Assembly (NCBI GenBank): GCA_013398175.1
Contig: VZRZ01006451.1
Coordinates: forward strand, 65,302 to 129,301
Length of the DNA: 64,000 bases
Source of the DNA: Climacteris rufus
Taxonomy: Eukaryota > Chordata > Aves > Passeriformes > Climacteridae
Reading direction: 5' to 3'
The notes under the pieces are model-generated. The model saw only the letters and a program-made list of their open reading frames with translations, did no database searches and was not told the DNA's origin. Of this stretch, positions 11,601 through 26,600 are shown piece after piece. The stretch's first letter is position 1. Each line of letters opens with the position of its first letter. A program made the translations under genes and the position numbers.

Positions 11601-14600
11601 CTTATATTTCTGAAATATTACCTACAAAAAGCCCATAACTCAGATTGAAAGAGCTGATGCAGGATCCAAAGACACTAAGCTTGGAGGCATCCAAATGGTG
11701 TGTACACTCAGGCAGATAAACACAATCCCACTGAAAAAAACAACTCACCTGAGGGACAGGGAACCTCAAGTGGGCAATGTTCATGTTCTTTTTCAGAGGC
11801 ACTGTGATCCTGTTTGGCAGAACCAGCCGTGCAGCAATGAAGTCTTGAATTAGTGAGTCTGACATCACACTGCAGGTGAGGGAAAAAGGCAACCTCAATC
11901 TCTACAATCAGTCACCACTCAGGCAGAATGGAGGAGGGACAGCAAAAGAAACGGGCAATGCAAGTGGGTGATACTGCCCACCTTCCCTCAAAGGGTTGTC
12001 AAGAATTAGAACAGGCCATCCAGGGAAATGGTTGAGTCACATGCCTGGAAGTATTTAAAAGACCTGTAAAAGTGTTTAGGCACATAGTTTAGTGATGGGC
12101 TTGGCAGCATTAGGTTAATGGTTGGACTTCATGATCTATAAAGCTCTTTCCCGAAGTTTATGATTCTATGAAAGAGTTGCAGAGAGGCCATTCAACTTCA
12201 ATTTAGTGATGCAAGTTTGCAATACGGAGCATCCCTATTGCTGGGTGTGAATTTGGCTCTAGCAGGGTGTAAAGATGAATGGGAGCTTAGGTTGTGTGAA
12301 ATCTTCATGCACACGCCCAAACAAGTCACTCATATTGACTTCTGGGTTTCCTTGGGAATGCCAACACCAGAGATGGACAAGTGGAGGTGGGAATCAGGAA
12401 GTTTCAGCACTTCACAGGGGGCTCAAGGCCTTGAGGTAGTTTGTTTTTAGACTCAGAACATGGTCTCAGCACACACTGTTGCCTGCTCTTGGCCAGTGCT
12501 GAGACCTTACTGTAAAATGGAATGAGAAGCCAGACACATTCAAACAGAAAAAAAAGCCAAGCTCATTTCTCAGATGAGGTTCTGCACCTTGGCATAATTT
12601 GGTCTAAGAAGGAAAATCTTGTTTGAAGTAACTGGACACCACACTGGCTGAATTGAGGGTACTGTCTGACTTGGAGTTCAGGGAACTTTCCAGCCTAATT
12701 ACAACTTGCCCATTTTTAGCCTTTCAGTTTAAATCTTTTCTTTACAACTGCTCTTTTTGTATGGCAGGTACAAGAAGTACATGGCTATCACATATGTCCA
12801 GTACTCTCCAGGTGATTAACTTGGCATGAGCAAAAGACAATATTCAGAGGAAAACCCAAGAGCACCAAGTATCTGATTGACTTTCATCTTCTTGATAAAT
12901 TTAGTGCTTATAAGGCAGATTATCAGGGTAAGACTGTGTAACACAACCATCACAATTCACAGAGGAGGCTGGATTCACAGATAAGGAACACAAGGGAAAT
13001 CTTCTCCTACCCCAAATGTTAAACCAGGAACCTTGGCGAGGCTCTCGGCTTTTCTGTAAGAAAAACCCTACAGGAATGTCACAGAATTGTCCCTTCTCTC
13101 AAGTCCCAGGGTACACCCAACTAAACACAGCTTGTACTGAGGACAGATGACTGCAACCAATTTCTTTGCTCTCTTAAGTGAGCCCAATTCATTTGACAGG
13201 GAGGGCTCTCGTTCAACCTGTACTTCAGCCCACTCATGGTCAGGCATGTTTTGCTCCCAGCTTTCATCGCAGTGCTGAGGAACAAGCAAAGGTTTCTATG
13301 TTCAAATCCCTGTGGGAGAACCAGGGAGTGGAAATTTAGGACACCAAATTTGCACTTAATTATATGAGAGGCTGTAGGCTGGAACACCTACATGCCTTTT
13401 CCCTGCAAGGATTAGGGAAACCAAATTAGGAAAGAACAGATTAATTCCTCTGATAAAAACTGGAGCTCTCAGGCCAAACTTCAGGGCAAAAGGCCACTCT
13501 GGCCTCAAATTAAGAGAAAAAGAAAGGTTCCTCTCACTCAACATCAAAAATCTTCTGAGGCCCTTTAATGCACAAACTGGCACCTAAAGTAGCCAGACAC
13601 TTCCTATAAGTCTGCAAACCATAAGCTGCAGGGGAACAGAGAAGAACAGAAGTGTCTGCATTTGCATTCAAAGGGAGAAAGGCAAGGGCTGAGTAATCCA
13701 GCATCTTTTTTTCTTGCGTAACAGAGTTTTCTCCTTACACTAAGGATCAAGGACAAAGTGAATTCCCAGTCTGGTGAAACAGTTTGGAACTTACTGAAAC
13801 CCACTAAAATTTTCATCCCTGCTGTGCAAGTTTTATGTGCAACACCAATCCAAGAGGCACTGGAGAAGAGCTACACCTAAAAGGTGAGAAGATTACACAG
13901 AAAGAGAAGAACTTTTCTCCTTATAAATCTGGTGCAGTTTTCTTTATCACAGATCATACCTAAGCTTGTCAGAGGGACTGCAACGCTGTGATACCTTGCC
14001 TTTTTTCACTTTAATGTAAATAAACATAAGCACACACTGCCAGTCTACATCTAACTCATCCACCTTTGCAAATAACTGGCATGTGGCAAACAGAAGGGCT
14101 TGTTTTTTAGTTTTGTAAGCCATTGTCATTTGGGGGATTTACTATTTCCATCCTAAATGCAAGGAAGCAATTAAAACAGTTTTGACAGAATGTAAAAGAA
14201 ACCTTCCTCAGGTTTTGCCACAGCTGGATACGATGGGATGAACATCAGCACAACATCTTGCACACAATGCTCTCAACAACAGCTTTGATGGTTACTGAGG
14301 AACCACATCCCAAATTCCAAAGTTTTTTCAAAGAAGAATAAAGTAAAGCAAAGCAGACACTTACTTAATCCCTGGGACATCCAGGAGGTTGCTCATGCCA
14401 GCCCAGTTGATTTCCAAATGCTACAGTAAGATCAGGGAGAAAATATATAGGACTATTAAAATTTATTTCAAAACAAATGTATAATCTAAAGGGGAAATGC
14501 TTCTAAACCAAAGCCAGCTGTTTAAAGAAAGGAAAACCTGCACCAGCAATTGACTGCATCTGTACATTAAAACCAACAGCTGGTATCAATTCCCTTATTT

Positions 14601-17600
14601 ATTTTAGCTGCCATCCTGAAATGGGGATCTCACTGGAACTTAACCTACAAGCAGAAGGAAAGACAGCATTCAGCCCTTAGCAATGACCACTGGCAGATGC
14701 CTGGGGTCATGCAGGAAATTCGACAACTCTGGTGAGACTTTGAAGTTGTATCCTCATCCTTTCACTTAGGGGTTGGCCTATGCCCTGAGGCAGGGGGATT
14801 TACAAACACCACCTGATTTCAGGAGTCTGTATTCCTACTTGTACAATAAACAAGAAGGGCTTTTTTTCAAGACAATGCTGCTACATCCAAACATAAAAAC
14901 ACCCCCTCCAAGATCAAAAACATCTGACTTCCATGAACCCAAGCAGAGCATAAACCACAAGCAAAGCTGTGTGCCATAAGATAACTGGTTCTTACAGGAC
15001 TAGAAGGTTTCTCATATTTTATTAAACCACAACTCACTACAATGCACATGACCTTAAACAGGCAAGCTTTCAAAAGGCAACCACGACTGAATGGTCTCCA
15101 AGAGGATTGCATTTAAAATCTATGAATGGGAAGATCCACCAGCCAGGAACCTCACAGCAAAGGCCTTGGAATGGGCTCCGGGGCTGACATCATAAGAAAG
15201 TCCTCCCATTCCTGGAGTGAAGCAAGTAACTGTTCAGGCACTACTACAAAAGGATAGGGCAAATTAATTCACATCCTCCTGGAGTTCAAGAGGAGCACTG
15301 AACAATCAGGAATTGGTTATTCAAGCACCTGAACCATGAGGCACTCACAGTTATGCAGTTTGGGTTAGCACTGGTGGACAGCTCATGTCACTCTCTGAAG
15401 GCCTAGCCAAGCACTAAGACAGCCCAAGAAGCCAGAAGGCTGCAGAGAGCAGCTCACTGCTGACTCACCGGTTTCTGCATAAAAAACAAGGTCACTGCTC
15501 CCACAAAAGGTGCATCTGTCAGGAGAGGTTCCAGGATCACCCGCAACGTCCCATACAACTGCAGCAGAATGGACCAAGGAAAGCTGAGTGTTAAGGTACT
15601 CTCATGAGGCACTTTCAAAATTGTGAGCTTTTCATTCATGGAGATAATTGTAGACATTCTACTTGCAGTAATTTTATTTAGAATTTAGTAACAATAATTT
15701 TTTCCCCAAAACCATTGCTTTCTCTGTTTGTGGAGTCTCTCTGCAATTCTGCCATACAATGAAGCCAATTTGTCTACTAGCTTTCAACATTCTAAGAACA
15801 GGTTGTTGGTTTATCTACACCAGTTTATGAATGTCCTGGTTCTTCTGAACTTCTCTACCAACACTTTGAGCTCCTCTGAACTGTAGTGGTAGACACTTGC
15901 CCACACAACCTTGATGCTCCAGCACCGACCCTGTTTAAGAGTTACACTATGAAGCTTAAAAGTGGTATTTAGGTGCTTTCCATGGAAGGCATCATTTCCC
16001 CAGCCAAGAACAAGGAGATAAAGCCATTCCAAGCCTGATAGTTGCTGGTTTCCCAGTTAAGTGTCATGACCTCCCCACTGGGATGTGCCACCTCCTGTCC
16101 CACACAGCTTAGAACAGACAAGGTTAGCACTGCACGCACCTGAACGCCTTTCACACCAAGATTAAATTTCGATATGTCCATGTGAATCTCACAGTCCCCA
16201 ATGTAACTGAAAGAAAAATCTCGTGTTATTCCACAGTTTGCAATAGTCCCATGAGAAATTTGGGGCTGTACAGAGTATAAATTAAATCAGGTTAAGGACT
16301 GACAACATGATCCCACAGGCAGAGATGGATTTTCAAGCGACTGAAAAGGGAAGGTTGAACAAAGATCAGATCTTTCATGAGATAAAACCTGCAGTCAGCT
16401 GGGATATTGATGTACCTGTAAAACATCGAAGCAACATCTGTATTTAAAGGTTACTTCTCCATTCTTAAGACTGGTGGTTGGCTGAGGTTGAGCCTCCTCC
16501 AAGGAGGGGATCAACAGGCTCATTCAACACTCAAGGTCAGAGCAATTGCCCTCCTGCTCCCTTCTCTGCCAAAAGCCTGATCCCACCCCACAATCTGGTG
16601 ACTCAACTCCCAAGCTGGTGCAGAGCCACCCTGCCATTACTTATTGGGGTTCCCACCTTGCCCACACCCAAAAACCCCACAAACCACCCTTGCTCACAAC
16701 CCAAAAAACCCTCTTGAGGGACAAATTCATCATTAAAAATAACCTGGTTTCCTTGAGGCTGAATTCAAAGACAACAACTTAGATCAGATTTTGGTCAGTT
16801 GCCATGGAGAACATCAGGCTTTAAATAAAGCAAATGCTGAATGCAGTCCTTTGGCAATCTGGAAACCACCTTAGACTTTAATAAAAGTACAAACATCACC
16901 TTACGCAGAAACCAATAGCCACTCCCCAGGGAGCAGAACCTCACAGATCTGTTGATGCCTCTGGCAGAAAACAATTGAAGGGAGCTACCAAGTTCCCTTT
17001 CAGCCCTCTGAGAAATAGCTTTGGCTTCAGACACACAAACACCCTGCAGGTAAAGCACCGTGTAAAGGTACTGCAGCACAGTGAATGTGCTGTGCTTGCT
17101 GCCTGCATACATAACTTCACCCCATAATCAAAGGAAAAGGACAGGAGTTCTGGTCTGACCACATGTACATGGGCAAATAGTGCTGCAGTTGCCACAAATT
17201 CACACCGTAATTTGCACGTAAACAGATTCCCTCCCACCCCAAAAAACCTGCCAAGAATGTGCAACCCTGTGAATTTGTCTCCATTTTTGCAAGCAAAGTT
17301 CTTAATATATTTGTTTACATAGTCACCTAACAGAATTTTAAGGGCTCATAACACACAGATTAAAGTCTTTAATGTTAAGGCATTCTCATTTCCAACCCCA
17401 CAAACCATGCCAAAATTAACACAAGCTTTCTTAAAAGCCAGTCATATAATCATACTTATGTTTGTTAACTTCTACAATTTTGACATTATCTTACAGCTCA
17501 TTACACTGGGTGCTAATAGAGCATTGTTACAATAAAATTCTAAAGGAGAAGGCAAAATGAGTTCCTTAATTTGCAGTAATTAATCCAAGAGGATTTAATT

Positions 17601-20600
17601 CGGCTGTTGCACTGTCTAACACAACAAGTAAGAGCTGTGGTGTTTCAATTTACAGGCTTTATGCCTTTCCACACAGGCAAAAACTCTTCCCACTCAGATC
17701 TAGAGGTCTCTTTTCCCAATAACACTTCAATACTTGCAATCGTGTTTTAGAATTTAGATGTCAGATAAGTCTTATCAGAGCTGAACCTTTAATTATCCTT
17801 AAGTTTGCCTCATACAGGCATCAACCCCCCACCAGGGTGCTTGGTAGGAAGGATGCACTCTTTGTTCATTAGTTTTATTCCTCATTTCCAGTCCCAGCTG
17901 CTTGTGCTTCCATCTGCTCCTCCGCTCAACATAACTTTGCTGTGCTCTCTGCTGTCCTTCCCCAGAGCACACCTGAGCCAAACTCAAGCCTTGACACCCA
18001 GAAGCCTGAAGGCTGAGCCCCCTGCCCTACACAGGACTAAGCTTTACCTCCCTGTGAAGGGTGGAAGAATCACCTGTTTCTCTCTATCTAACCTGTAGCA
18101 CAGGGTGATGCAGGTGTGCCTGTGCTGCGGATGAGAACCTTGTTCAAGTGCATGTATCTGTATCTCTCCTGTACTGGGGTGGAAAAGCTGGGCCCGGTGC
18201 TTAGGATGCCATGGCAATCCACTGGCTGAAGGCAGGGATGCTACAAGAGCACTTGCTGACAAGTTTAACTAACCTGGATATCTGCACATGCCTTTAGAAA
18301 AGGCACAGGCAATTCCCCCCTGTAAAGTAACTGCCCATGGGCCCCATTTCTCACAGCCCCCCAGGCTAAAGGCCCCTTTGGCCCAGCCTTCTCAAGTGCT
18401 TTGTAACACAGACTGAGCTTAGTCTGCCTTTGGACTTGGCAGATGAATGTGCAGAATTACACAAATTAGAGAGACAAGGAAATGTAACCAGGTAACACAG
18501 GGTATGAGAAAAGCCAGACCACCTCTGCCTTTCTCCTCTCCCTGTCCACTCAGGCTTCTGGGGGCAGGCATCCCTTTTTGCTCAAGACTGACTGGCTTCC
18601 AAAATGCTTTTAGTTTCTGTAAGCTGTTGTTAACAGATTTAATTAAAGCACCTTCTCAAGTTTTTTTGGTAACTTCATGCAATACCACATATACTGCATC
18701 CCTGGCTCTGCTGACAATTACAGCCCAAACAAATAAGGACCTCTAAGTGCTATTTTTCACACTTCCCAAGCAAAGGATGCAATTTGTGATACCACATTGC
18801 AAACTGAACACAGAGGAAAGGAAGGAAGCTCCTCTCCTCATGGCACAAAAGTGAGCCACAGCATTCAGTGCTGCATGATGTTGTGGAGATCAGGAGCACA
18901 GGTTAAACAAAGCCCTTGATGGACCACATGCCTATAAGTGGCTAATAAAACTACTCAAGTGGTTCCAGACAGACCACAAAAGAAGGGTAAGAAGGAAAGG
19001 TTTTTTCTACTCCTACCCTTTTGCTGCATTTTCTCCATGTCAAGTCAAAGACTCTGGGCTTCAGCAACTAGTTGCCTTCAGGATAAAACTGAAGGAAAAT
19101 AATCTGTCCCCCCGTACTATTGTGAGACTGAAAGCAAGAAGCATTTACAGAGGAAACCAACAATCCTAGATGCAAGATACTGCCAAACACCTGGAGTAAC
19201 CCAGTGCTGGAGTGAGGCAGAGCTGCTGCCAAGGCAGGGCTGCAGAACACCAGGATAACAGCTCCCTGTGTGAAGCAGCTGCTCAGCATTCCTTGCTGCA
19301 GCTGCCCTGGTCAGTGCTGCATGCAGTGGTGACCCAGCCAACAGGAGCAGCCCAGGTGGGTCCACCAGCAAGGGAACTCCCAAAAAATTACAGTTAGCAA
19401 GCACCAAGGCAAAGAAGTCATAACATTAATCTTTTCACATCACTGTGGTGTCAGCACTGCACAGGGCACCTCACAGGCACCCAGAGCACATCACTCCCTT
19501 CTCCAGTGCTGCCAGGACATAGCTCCTCTGTAGACAGATCAGCCTTTTAAACCTCACCAGCACACAGTGACTGAGATGGAGTGCAAAGAGCAGCAGCCTC
19601 ACACAGGGGCAGCTCAACTCCATCTCCTCCAAGTAGCAGAGAAAAAACTGTTCTATTGGTAATCTAGAAAAAGGCAGGTAAATAATACCATTGCTCATAG
19701 ATTTACTTCTCCCTGTTCCTGAAAGCAACAATCTCCTGCAGACACTGCAGGATGCACAACCCAGCTTAGCTGCAGAAACTGATGTTAACACATTAACACA
19801 AGTGAAGCTGGGGCCTTAATATAGCTCTGGAGAAGAGACCCCCACCAGAGAGGCAAGGCAGACTGCACACTCCTGTGTGAATACAGAAAATAATGGGATT
19901 ATCAGGTGACATCAGTTTGGGTTAGGTTATCAGCAGCACGAGGAACAGAAGGGCTTGGCCAGTTTGGAGATGTTGATGGGTCTGCCAGAGGGACAGGAAT
20001 GCGGAGGTGGGGGAATCCCTCTGCAGAAGATTGTTAAATGACAGTGACAATGAGTATGTGGGGGAAGCAGCCTGGAGAAGCAGTTAGCAGAGAACAGCCA
20101 GAAACTTCTGCAAAGCTTAAAAGGCATCAGATCTCTTGATCTCAACATGGAAAGCACAAATGATTTGCCAAAGGCTGTAACACTGACCTGGGCTACTACA
20201 AAGAGCACTTCCCCAACAGCACTGAAACACCCGACTGAAAATCAAGCATCTCAATTTAGAGGGAGTGGTGGTGCTCTGCCAGGGCTGGGGATGCTGCCAT
20301 GCCATTGCCACATTAAGCAGCAGGCACAGTTCTGAGGAGCTCTGTGCTGTTGCCAAGACAGTCCATAATTTCACACTGTTTTCTCCTGGCACTACCATAA
20401 AAAGCCATTTAAATTAGGCAGCTCAATCACCCACTAAACTTACAGAGCTACAGCAGCATGCCAGTGGTAATTCCCCCAGTAATTCTATTCTCCAGGCTAA
20501 ACCAGGAGAGAGCTTAGCTCTGCAATGGCTCTGATGTTCACAAAACATACAAGCTCCTTCAAAACAGCTTGTGAGGTATTAAATGTTTTATCTAATTTTG

Positions 20601-23600
20601 TTGTTGTTGTTGTTAATAGTGCTAGAGGCAGTTTTCTGCTCAGAGAACAGCTGTAATCAAAAAAGCAAATGTGTTGGATGGCACATAGAACAAATGGTGA
20701 CTAAAACAGAGGACTAATCTACAGGAAGGAATTAAAACATAAATAGTGCAAGTAGTTCTGGAAGAACTGGAGAGGTTGGACTAATGAGAAACCATAGTGG
20801 GCAAGACAGATGGAGCACCTCCACACCTGAGAGCTTTCCTGAGAAAAGGAAACACAGTTCCAAAACTTGGATTCTTACTGCCATCAATGGCAAAGCCAAG
20901 GGACACATTCTTATACCCACAGCAGCCATATGGGCCAGAGCAGGTAACCCCTAGACCTGTGCAGGTGTTTTCTGCCTTAGAGGCTGATTCACAACATTTC
21001 ACTTTTGTAAGTATTGAGGACACTCAGCTGAGAGACAGATTATATCATTCTAGGCTCATCTTAAGTGGCCCATGTCCAGTCCAGCATGACACATACACAG
21101 TCAGTAAGTTAATAATCATCAACATAATCAATGATGCAATGTTACCATATCTGCAGGTCTAGGGTAACCTGTCTTCTGTCGATTTCTTTGGTGTAGGCTT
21201 TTATTCCATTGATTCTAGGGCACTGAAATAGAGACAAACAAAATATGACATGGTTAATATCTGTCAAGGTAAGACCAAGTGAAAAGTCCTACTCACTTTG
21301 GTCAATCTGAGTACAGAATCATTCATAAAAGACTTTGCAAAATGGCATGTAAAGTATGAGTAAACCATGTTAGTATTTTTCCTTTAAAGATGGAACAGCC
21401 ATCTATGACTCCCCTTGCATCTAAACTTTTCAGAAAAGAGGGAACCACAAGGGTTACAGAGGATTGCCACTACCTTCTCGCCAAAGTGGATCTTGGTAAA
21501 GGTGCACGTTTTCAGGTGTACACTCTTTGCTCTGATTTTCGGTTCAAGAACTTCTTTAAATGTTTTTTCCATGATCGTTCCAAAGTATGGCCAAGCCTGT
21601 ACAAGGACCTAAAAAATGGCAAAAGCAGGAACACACTGAAGATTCTTTGAGTAAGACACCTTTTGTTGAGAGACAGACACAGCCACTATAGAACACCTGG
21701 CTATTGATATCAGCCCTTTTAAAACACCAAGTCAAATTTATGCACTTAAATCATCCTTATGGAAGGATCCATCTCAGTTCCTCAGAACTGGAGTTTCTTT
21801 CAGGAACCGAAGGGAGAGTTTTCAGCACCATAGAGTCTATTGACTGCTTCTAACCACAGGAAACAACAAAGCCCAGGGTAATAGTTCTAAAGCACAATAG
21901 TCCCTAATTACTCTAAAGTGTCAGAAAGGTCCCTGGAGTTAGGTTTATTTAGAGAGGATTGAGATGAGCTTTTGCACTAAAAAGACAATTTGTTGGAAAA
22001 AAACAAAAAAAAAGATAATGTGGATGCTAATTTGCAAATTCAGCTGTTTTGCTTTGAGAGGGTGACCACACGTGCTGATGGGAGCTTTTGCCTCAGAGCT
22101 CTCTGGGAATCTCTCTGTTAAAAGCAGACACCACTAGGTTTGTTAAAATAATAACATGAACAATACATACACACATATGTATCCATATATATACACACAC
22201 TGCTTTTTCTTTTTAATCTCAAAATGAAGAGTTGTTGCATTTACCAAATTTGGATCAACCAGCCTCACACTGGCTCTCACCAAAACCACAGTGGCAACTC
22301 CACACTTAAGTGGCTCATACTTCAGTACAGACACTGATAGAATTGAACTGCACTGTAGTAATTTGATAACTTTCTGAGACTTGGCCCACAGAGTTTGGAT
22401 AGGAGGGATGCAGCTCAGAGCAGGTGGCCTCACCAACTGGAGTTCAGAGCTCCTCACCTTGTTCAGCCACTCCACTCGTTCAACATCAGGGAAGTGAACC
22501 TGGATGCAAAGAAAATAAAGTGAGTGCCAAGTGCCATCTGTTTGGGCACACAGCAACACATGCAAAAGATACCATGGAGTATGGAAGTGTTAGAGTAAGC
22601 TGAGATCCCTCTGCCTTCATACATACATCCTTTATAATTTACTACCTCCTTGAAAAATTGTAAAATGCAAATAAGCCCGTAAAGAACAGTAAAAGGCAAA
22701 AGAACCCACGTGCACTGATGTATCAGTATGCCTCTGGGCACATTTACATGATTAAAGCAAGTGTCACATCCTGTTCGTGATGTAAAGCAGCATTAGACTT
22801 CTCATCCTTCTCTTTGTCATGCCTTGGGAAGCCAGGAGAACCTACTTCCCTACAAGATCACGGGCTGTGCAGGGCCTGTTTCCTGTACTCGCTCACCTCA
22901 GCCAGGACATTGCACTTTGGAAAACAAGAACCTGCTTGGGAAACTCAGTTTATTGGTTGTGGCAGCATTTCTCTACTAATACCAACACAGTGCCAATGGC
23001 TTCAGGGAAAAGAAGCACAGTAAGAGGTCATGTCTATTAGCATACACTATCACGTGCAACAGTCCATTGTTTTCACCTCTCAATGCTTTTTAAGATGCTG
23101 AGGACAAATTAAAATGAAGTAGTCACTTATGTATCATGTTTTCAAGTCAGACACACCAAATGCCAACAAGAAGTGTATATGTCCATGACAAAACCCCTAC
23201 AGTTCCTTGAAGTGATGACTTGCTTAATCACTATCAGGACTATTGGATGAGGCCACTCTCAAGTAACTGATCTCTCAGACCTCAGCAAGAAGTTGCTGAG
23301 TGAAGAGCTACAAACACCTTACTACAATCACACATTGAAGGCTTATGGATGTGGAATTTGCAGCCAGTGTTACAAGCTGGTAGCAGGTTACTGCAGAAGG
23401 GAAGGACAGTGCAGCAGCTCCTCAGAATGGACATTTGGGCCCTGCTCAGCTCTACAAGAGCACCTGAATACATAGGGAATCTGACTATCATCTAGCCTGG
23501 TAATAGTAATTGGGTAGGACAATACCTCCTCTTACAAGAGCTGTGAATTACACTCTTCAGGCAAAGGCTTGCTCTCAGAGAGGTGTTCAAAGATGTTTGG

Positions 23601-26600
23601 ATGGAAAAGACAGCAGCCTGTCTTTTCATACAGCTTCATGTATGACTGAAGAGCCCATTTTCCTTGCTCAAATAATGCTTCAAATTATCTCATTAAAAAA
23701 ACGCCAAAGTAATATTACCATATTCTTTATAAGCAATTTCTTTTGATGCTCTAAATAGCAACTTTTCCATTAAATAAGACAATAGAAGTTCACTGAAATG
23801 TCAGCTTACCCAGCTCTATTTGCACAATAAAGCAAGAACTCAGCACCAGAAGGGACAAGCAACAGTGACAAACTACTGCTGACGTTTTACAGGGAGGCAG
23901 ATTATGTGAATCAGGGGACCTCTATTTCACCTGCCAGCCTTTCATCTTTCACCTAGAGGTCCTCCACCAGGGCACATAAATCCTGAAAGGATCTGGTCCC
24001 CAGCTCTAAAGCAACTGCCAGGTGCCCATGTCCTGCAGCACTTGTGCCACAGCTCTGGATCAGCCACGGGCAGGATAAAGCAGGGATGGGAGTAGCATCC
24101 TGAGCTTGTTCTTCAAAACACCTTATGGAGAGAAGAGGGATGTGACCCAAAAGGAAGGACAGGATAACAGTAAGGCTACTACTTCCCAATGAGAAAGTCA
24201 CAGCCCATATGTGCAGAGGAGAAATGTGGGACACTATAAACCATGAAAGTTGTCTGGGATTATTTGCTAGAGCCAAAGCTCCTAGAGATACAACTGCCAG
24301 AGGCAGTCAAGAAGCATGTTGAAGAGACTTGGAACAGCACAAAACAGCATCAGGAAAGAGTAAAAAACCATGAGAAGGACACAGCAGGTAGACCCACTTT
24401 AAGAAAAAGCAAAATTGAATTTATTATTTGAGCCACCTGAACCAAAGAGCCTACAGCAAATCCCAAAGCCAACTGCAAAGAATGACACAGCTCTGTGCTA
24501 CACCTCAGATGCTGTGACAGCAGACATTTGTGGTACATTTCCATCCCACTTGATGCCCCCTCATTCATGTGTCTGCAACTCAGCTCCTACCCAGGCACTT
24601 GGTGCCTCAGTTTCCTCTGACACCCAAGAGGAACAGCACTGCTGGAGCTCAAAGGCTGGGACCAAAGACCACCAGGGGTTCCTGGGCTGACACAACTGGG
24701 CTTGCAGAGGTGGACACCACAGGAACTGGCTGACTACATGTTTCTGGTGAAAACCAGCTTTCTGCTCTATATGAAAGGCTACCAAATTTCAGTGGGTTCC
24801 CAACACCAAAGTTCAGCTCCACTCAGTAATGCTATGAACTAAATGAGCAGCTCTGCAAAGGAAGCAGAGCTTGGTATCCAGCTGTTGCAACTACATTATC
24901 CACTGTGTAGTAAGACCCAGGCTCTGAGCAAATCCTTTCCTTCCTACAGGGTATCCCTGTAACATGCATGTCCTGCTAGTTAGCATGTCACATGGCTAGT
25001 TCAGTCCACTGACACCACCAAGCTATCTTCTTGACCCAACCACTTCTTCCAAGAATTTACCATGTCCTAATATGTCCTGAAAACAAAACCATCTGCACTT
25101 CCATACTTTTGAACCATGTGTTCTGGATTTCAGAGTCACTTCTGCTCCCTGTTACTGCTGACAGCCCTGCCAGCAAGGTCTTGCCCCGAGTTTGTCATCA
25201 GTACAGCACAGCAAGAGAAGCCCAAAACACTTCCTACTAAGCCCAGAACCAGACACTAAGAGCTGCCAAAGTTAATACTAACACAGAGTAAGATTTAATC
25301 CTGTAGCCTTGGGCAAGTCACACTATCAGAATCAGTTTTACCTATCTACAAAAGCAGGCATACTTCTTGCCAAAGTGTATGGAATGCTGCAAAAATTACT
25401 TAGCATCTGAAAAGAGCTTTGAAGATCAAAAACACTAGGTAGGGGGCAATTACTAGCAAGTAAAGAAAATGTCTAAGTTCTGCGTGGCTCCACCTTGCCC
25501 TGGAGCAAGCCACACCACTTATCACAGCAATAACAAAACCCATGTCTGACACAACAGTGCCATTCTGTTCAAACACAACACAGCAACCTACACATCAAGG
25601 TTTGGTTTGGTTTTGCTTGTTTTGGGTTTTGTTGAGGATTTTCGTGTTTCACTTGTGTTTTGGTTTTTTTTTTAATGAGCAGGATTTTTAGCTAATTGTA
25701 CAGGAGGAAAAAAGTGTAAACAATGCTTTTGCATGAACAAGGACTTAAAAAGCAACGTTGCAAAAGGACAGTTCTATACCCATCAGTATTTATGCTGGTA
25801 AAAGATGTTTAACATCAGGAAGAAACACAGCCTACTTGGATTCTGTCATGTACAATCTGTTAACAAGCAGCAAAACCAAGTAGTCACCACCACTTCAGGA
25901 GCCAGAATGAAGTTGGAAGCCTGGTGCTCTGGGCACCGTGTGCTTGTACAGAAGTCACGCTGAAGGCTGCACGGGCTGAAGGCAGAAAGTCTCACTGCTC
26001 CAGGACACGGATCTGACTCTGCTTGTCATGAGCAGATTTCCAGCCTGGTTTCCTGAGGAAGCACTGCCTGCCCACGTACACTGTCTAGCACAGGAATGTC
26101 TCTATTCCAAACTCACTGGCTGGTTTCAGCCAAGAAACTGGTGCTGCAAAACAACCCTGCAAATTCCCAAAAACAGATGGTTGAGTAGATTAGGGAAGCC
26201 CTCCCAGCATCCCCCCTAAAGGAAAGGCTGCACTCTTAGCAGCTCATACCAGGACTGTGTGGAACCTGAGTCACATTTGAAGAAGCCACTTCTTAACCAA
26301 CAGCACAATCAGTGATTGGTCTTAACCTTTCACTGGAATGATCCCCCTCATTTTATTACAGAGCACATGAAGAGTTACGAATCCCAAGACACTGCCATTG
26401 CTTCACACCTCCAGAACCTTTCCTAGGATTACAACACTGCAAATTCAAGCCGTGCTCTTCCCCTTGAATTGTGTTCTTCCTGCCACCTCTGTGTGACAGG
26501 AGGTAAGAACTCAATGGACATTTTTAAAGCTCCCAACTGGAGGCTCATGAACACTGAAAGGGAAAAATCAAAGATAAAAAAGACAACACCACACAGAATA

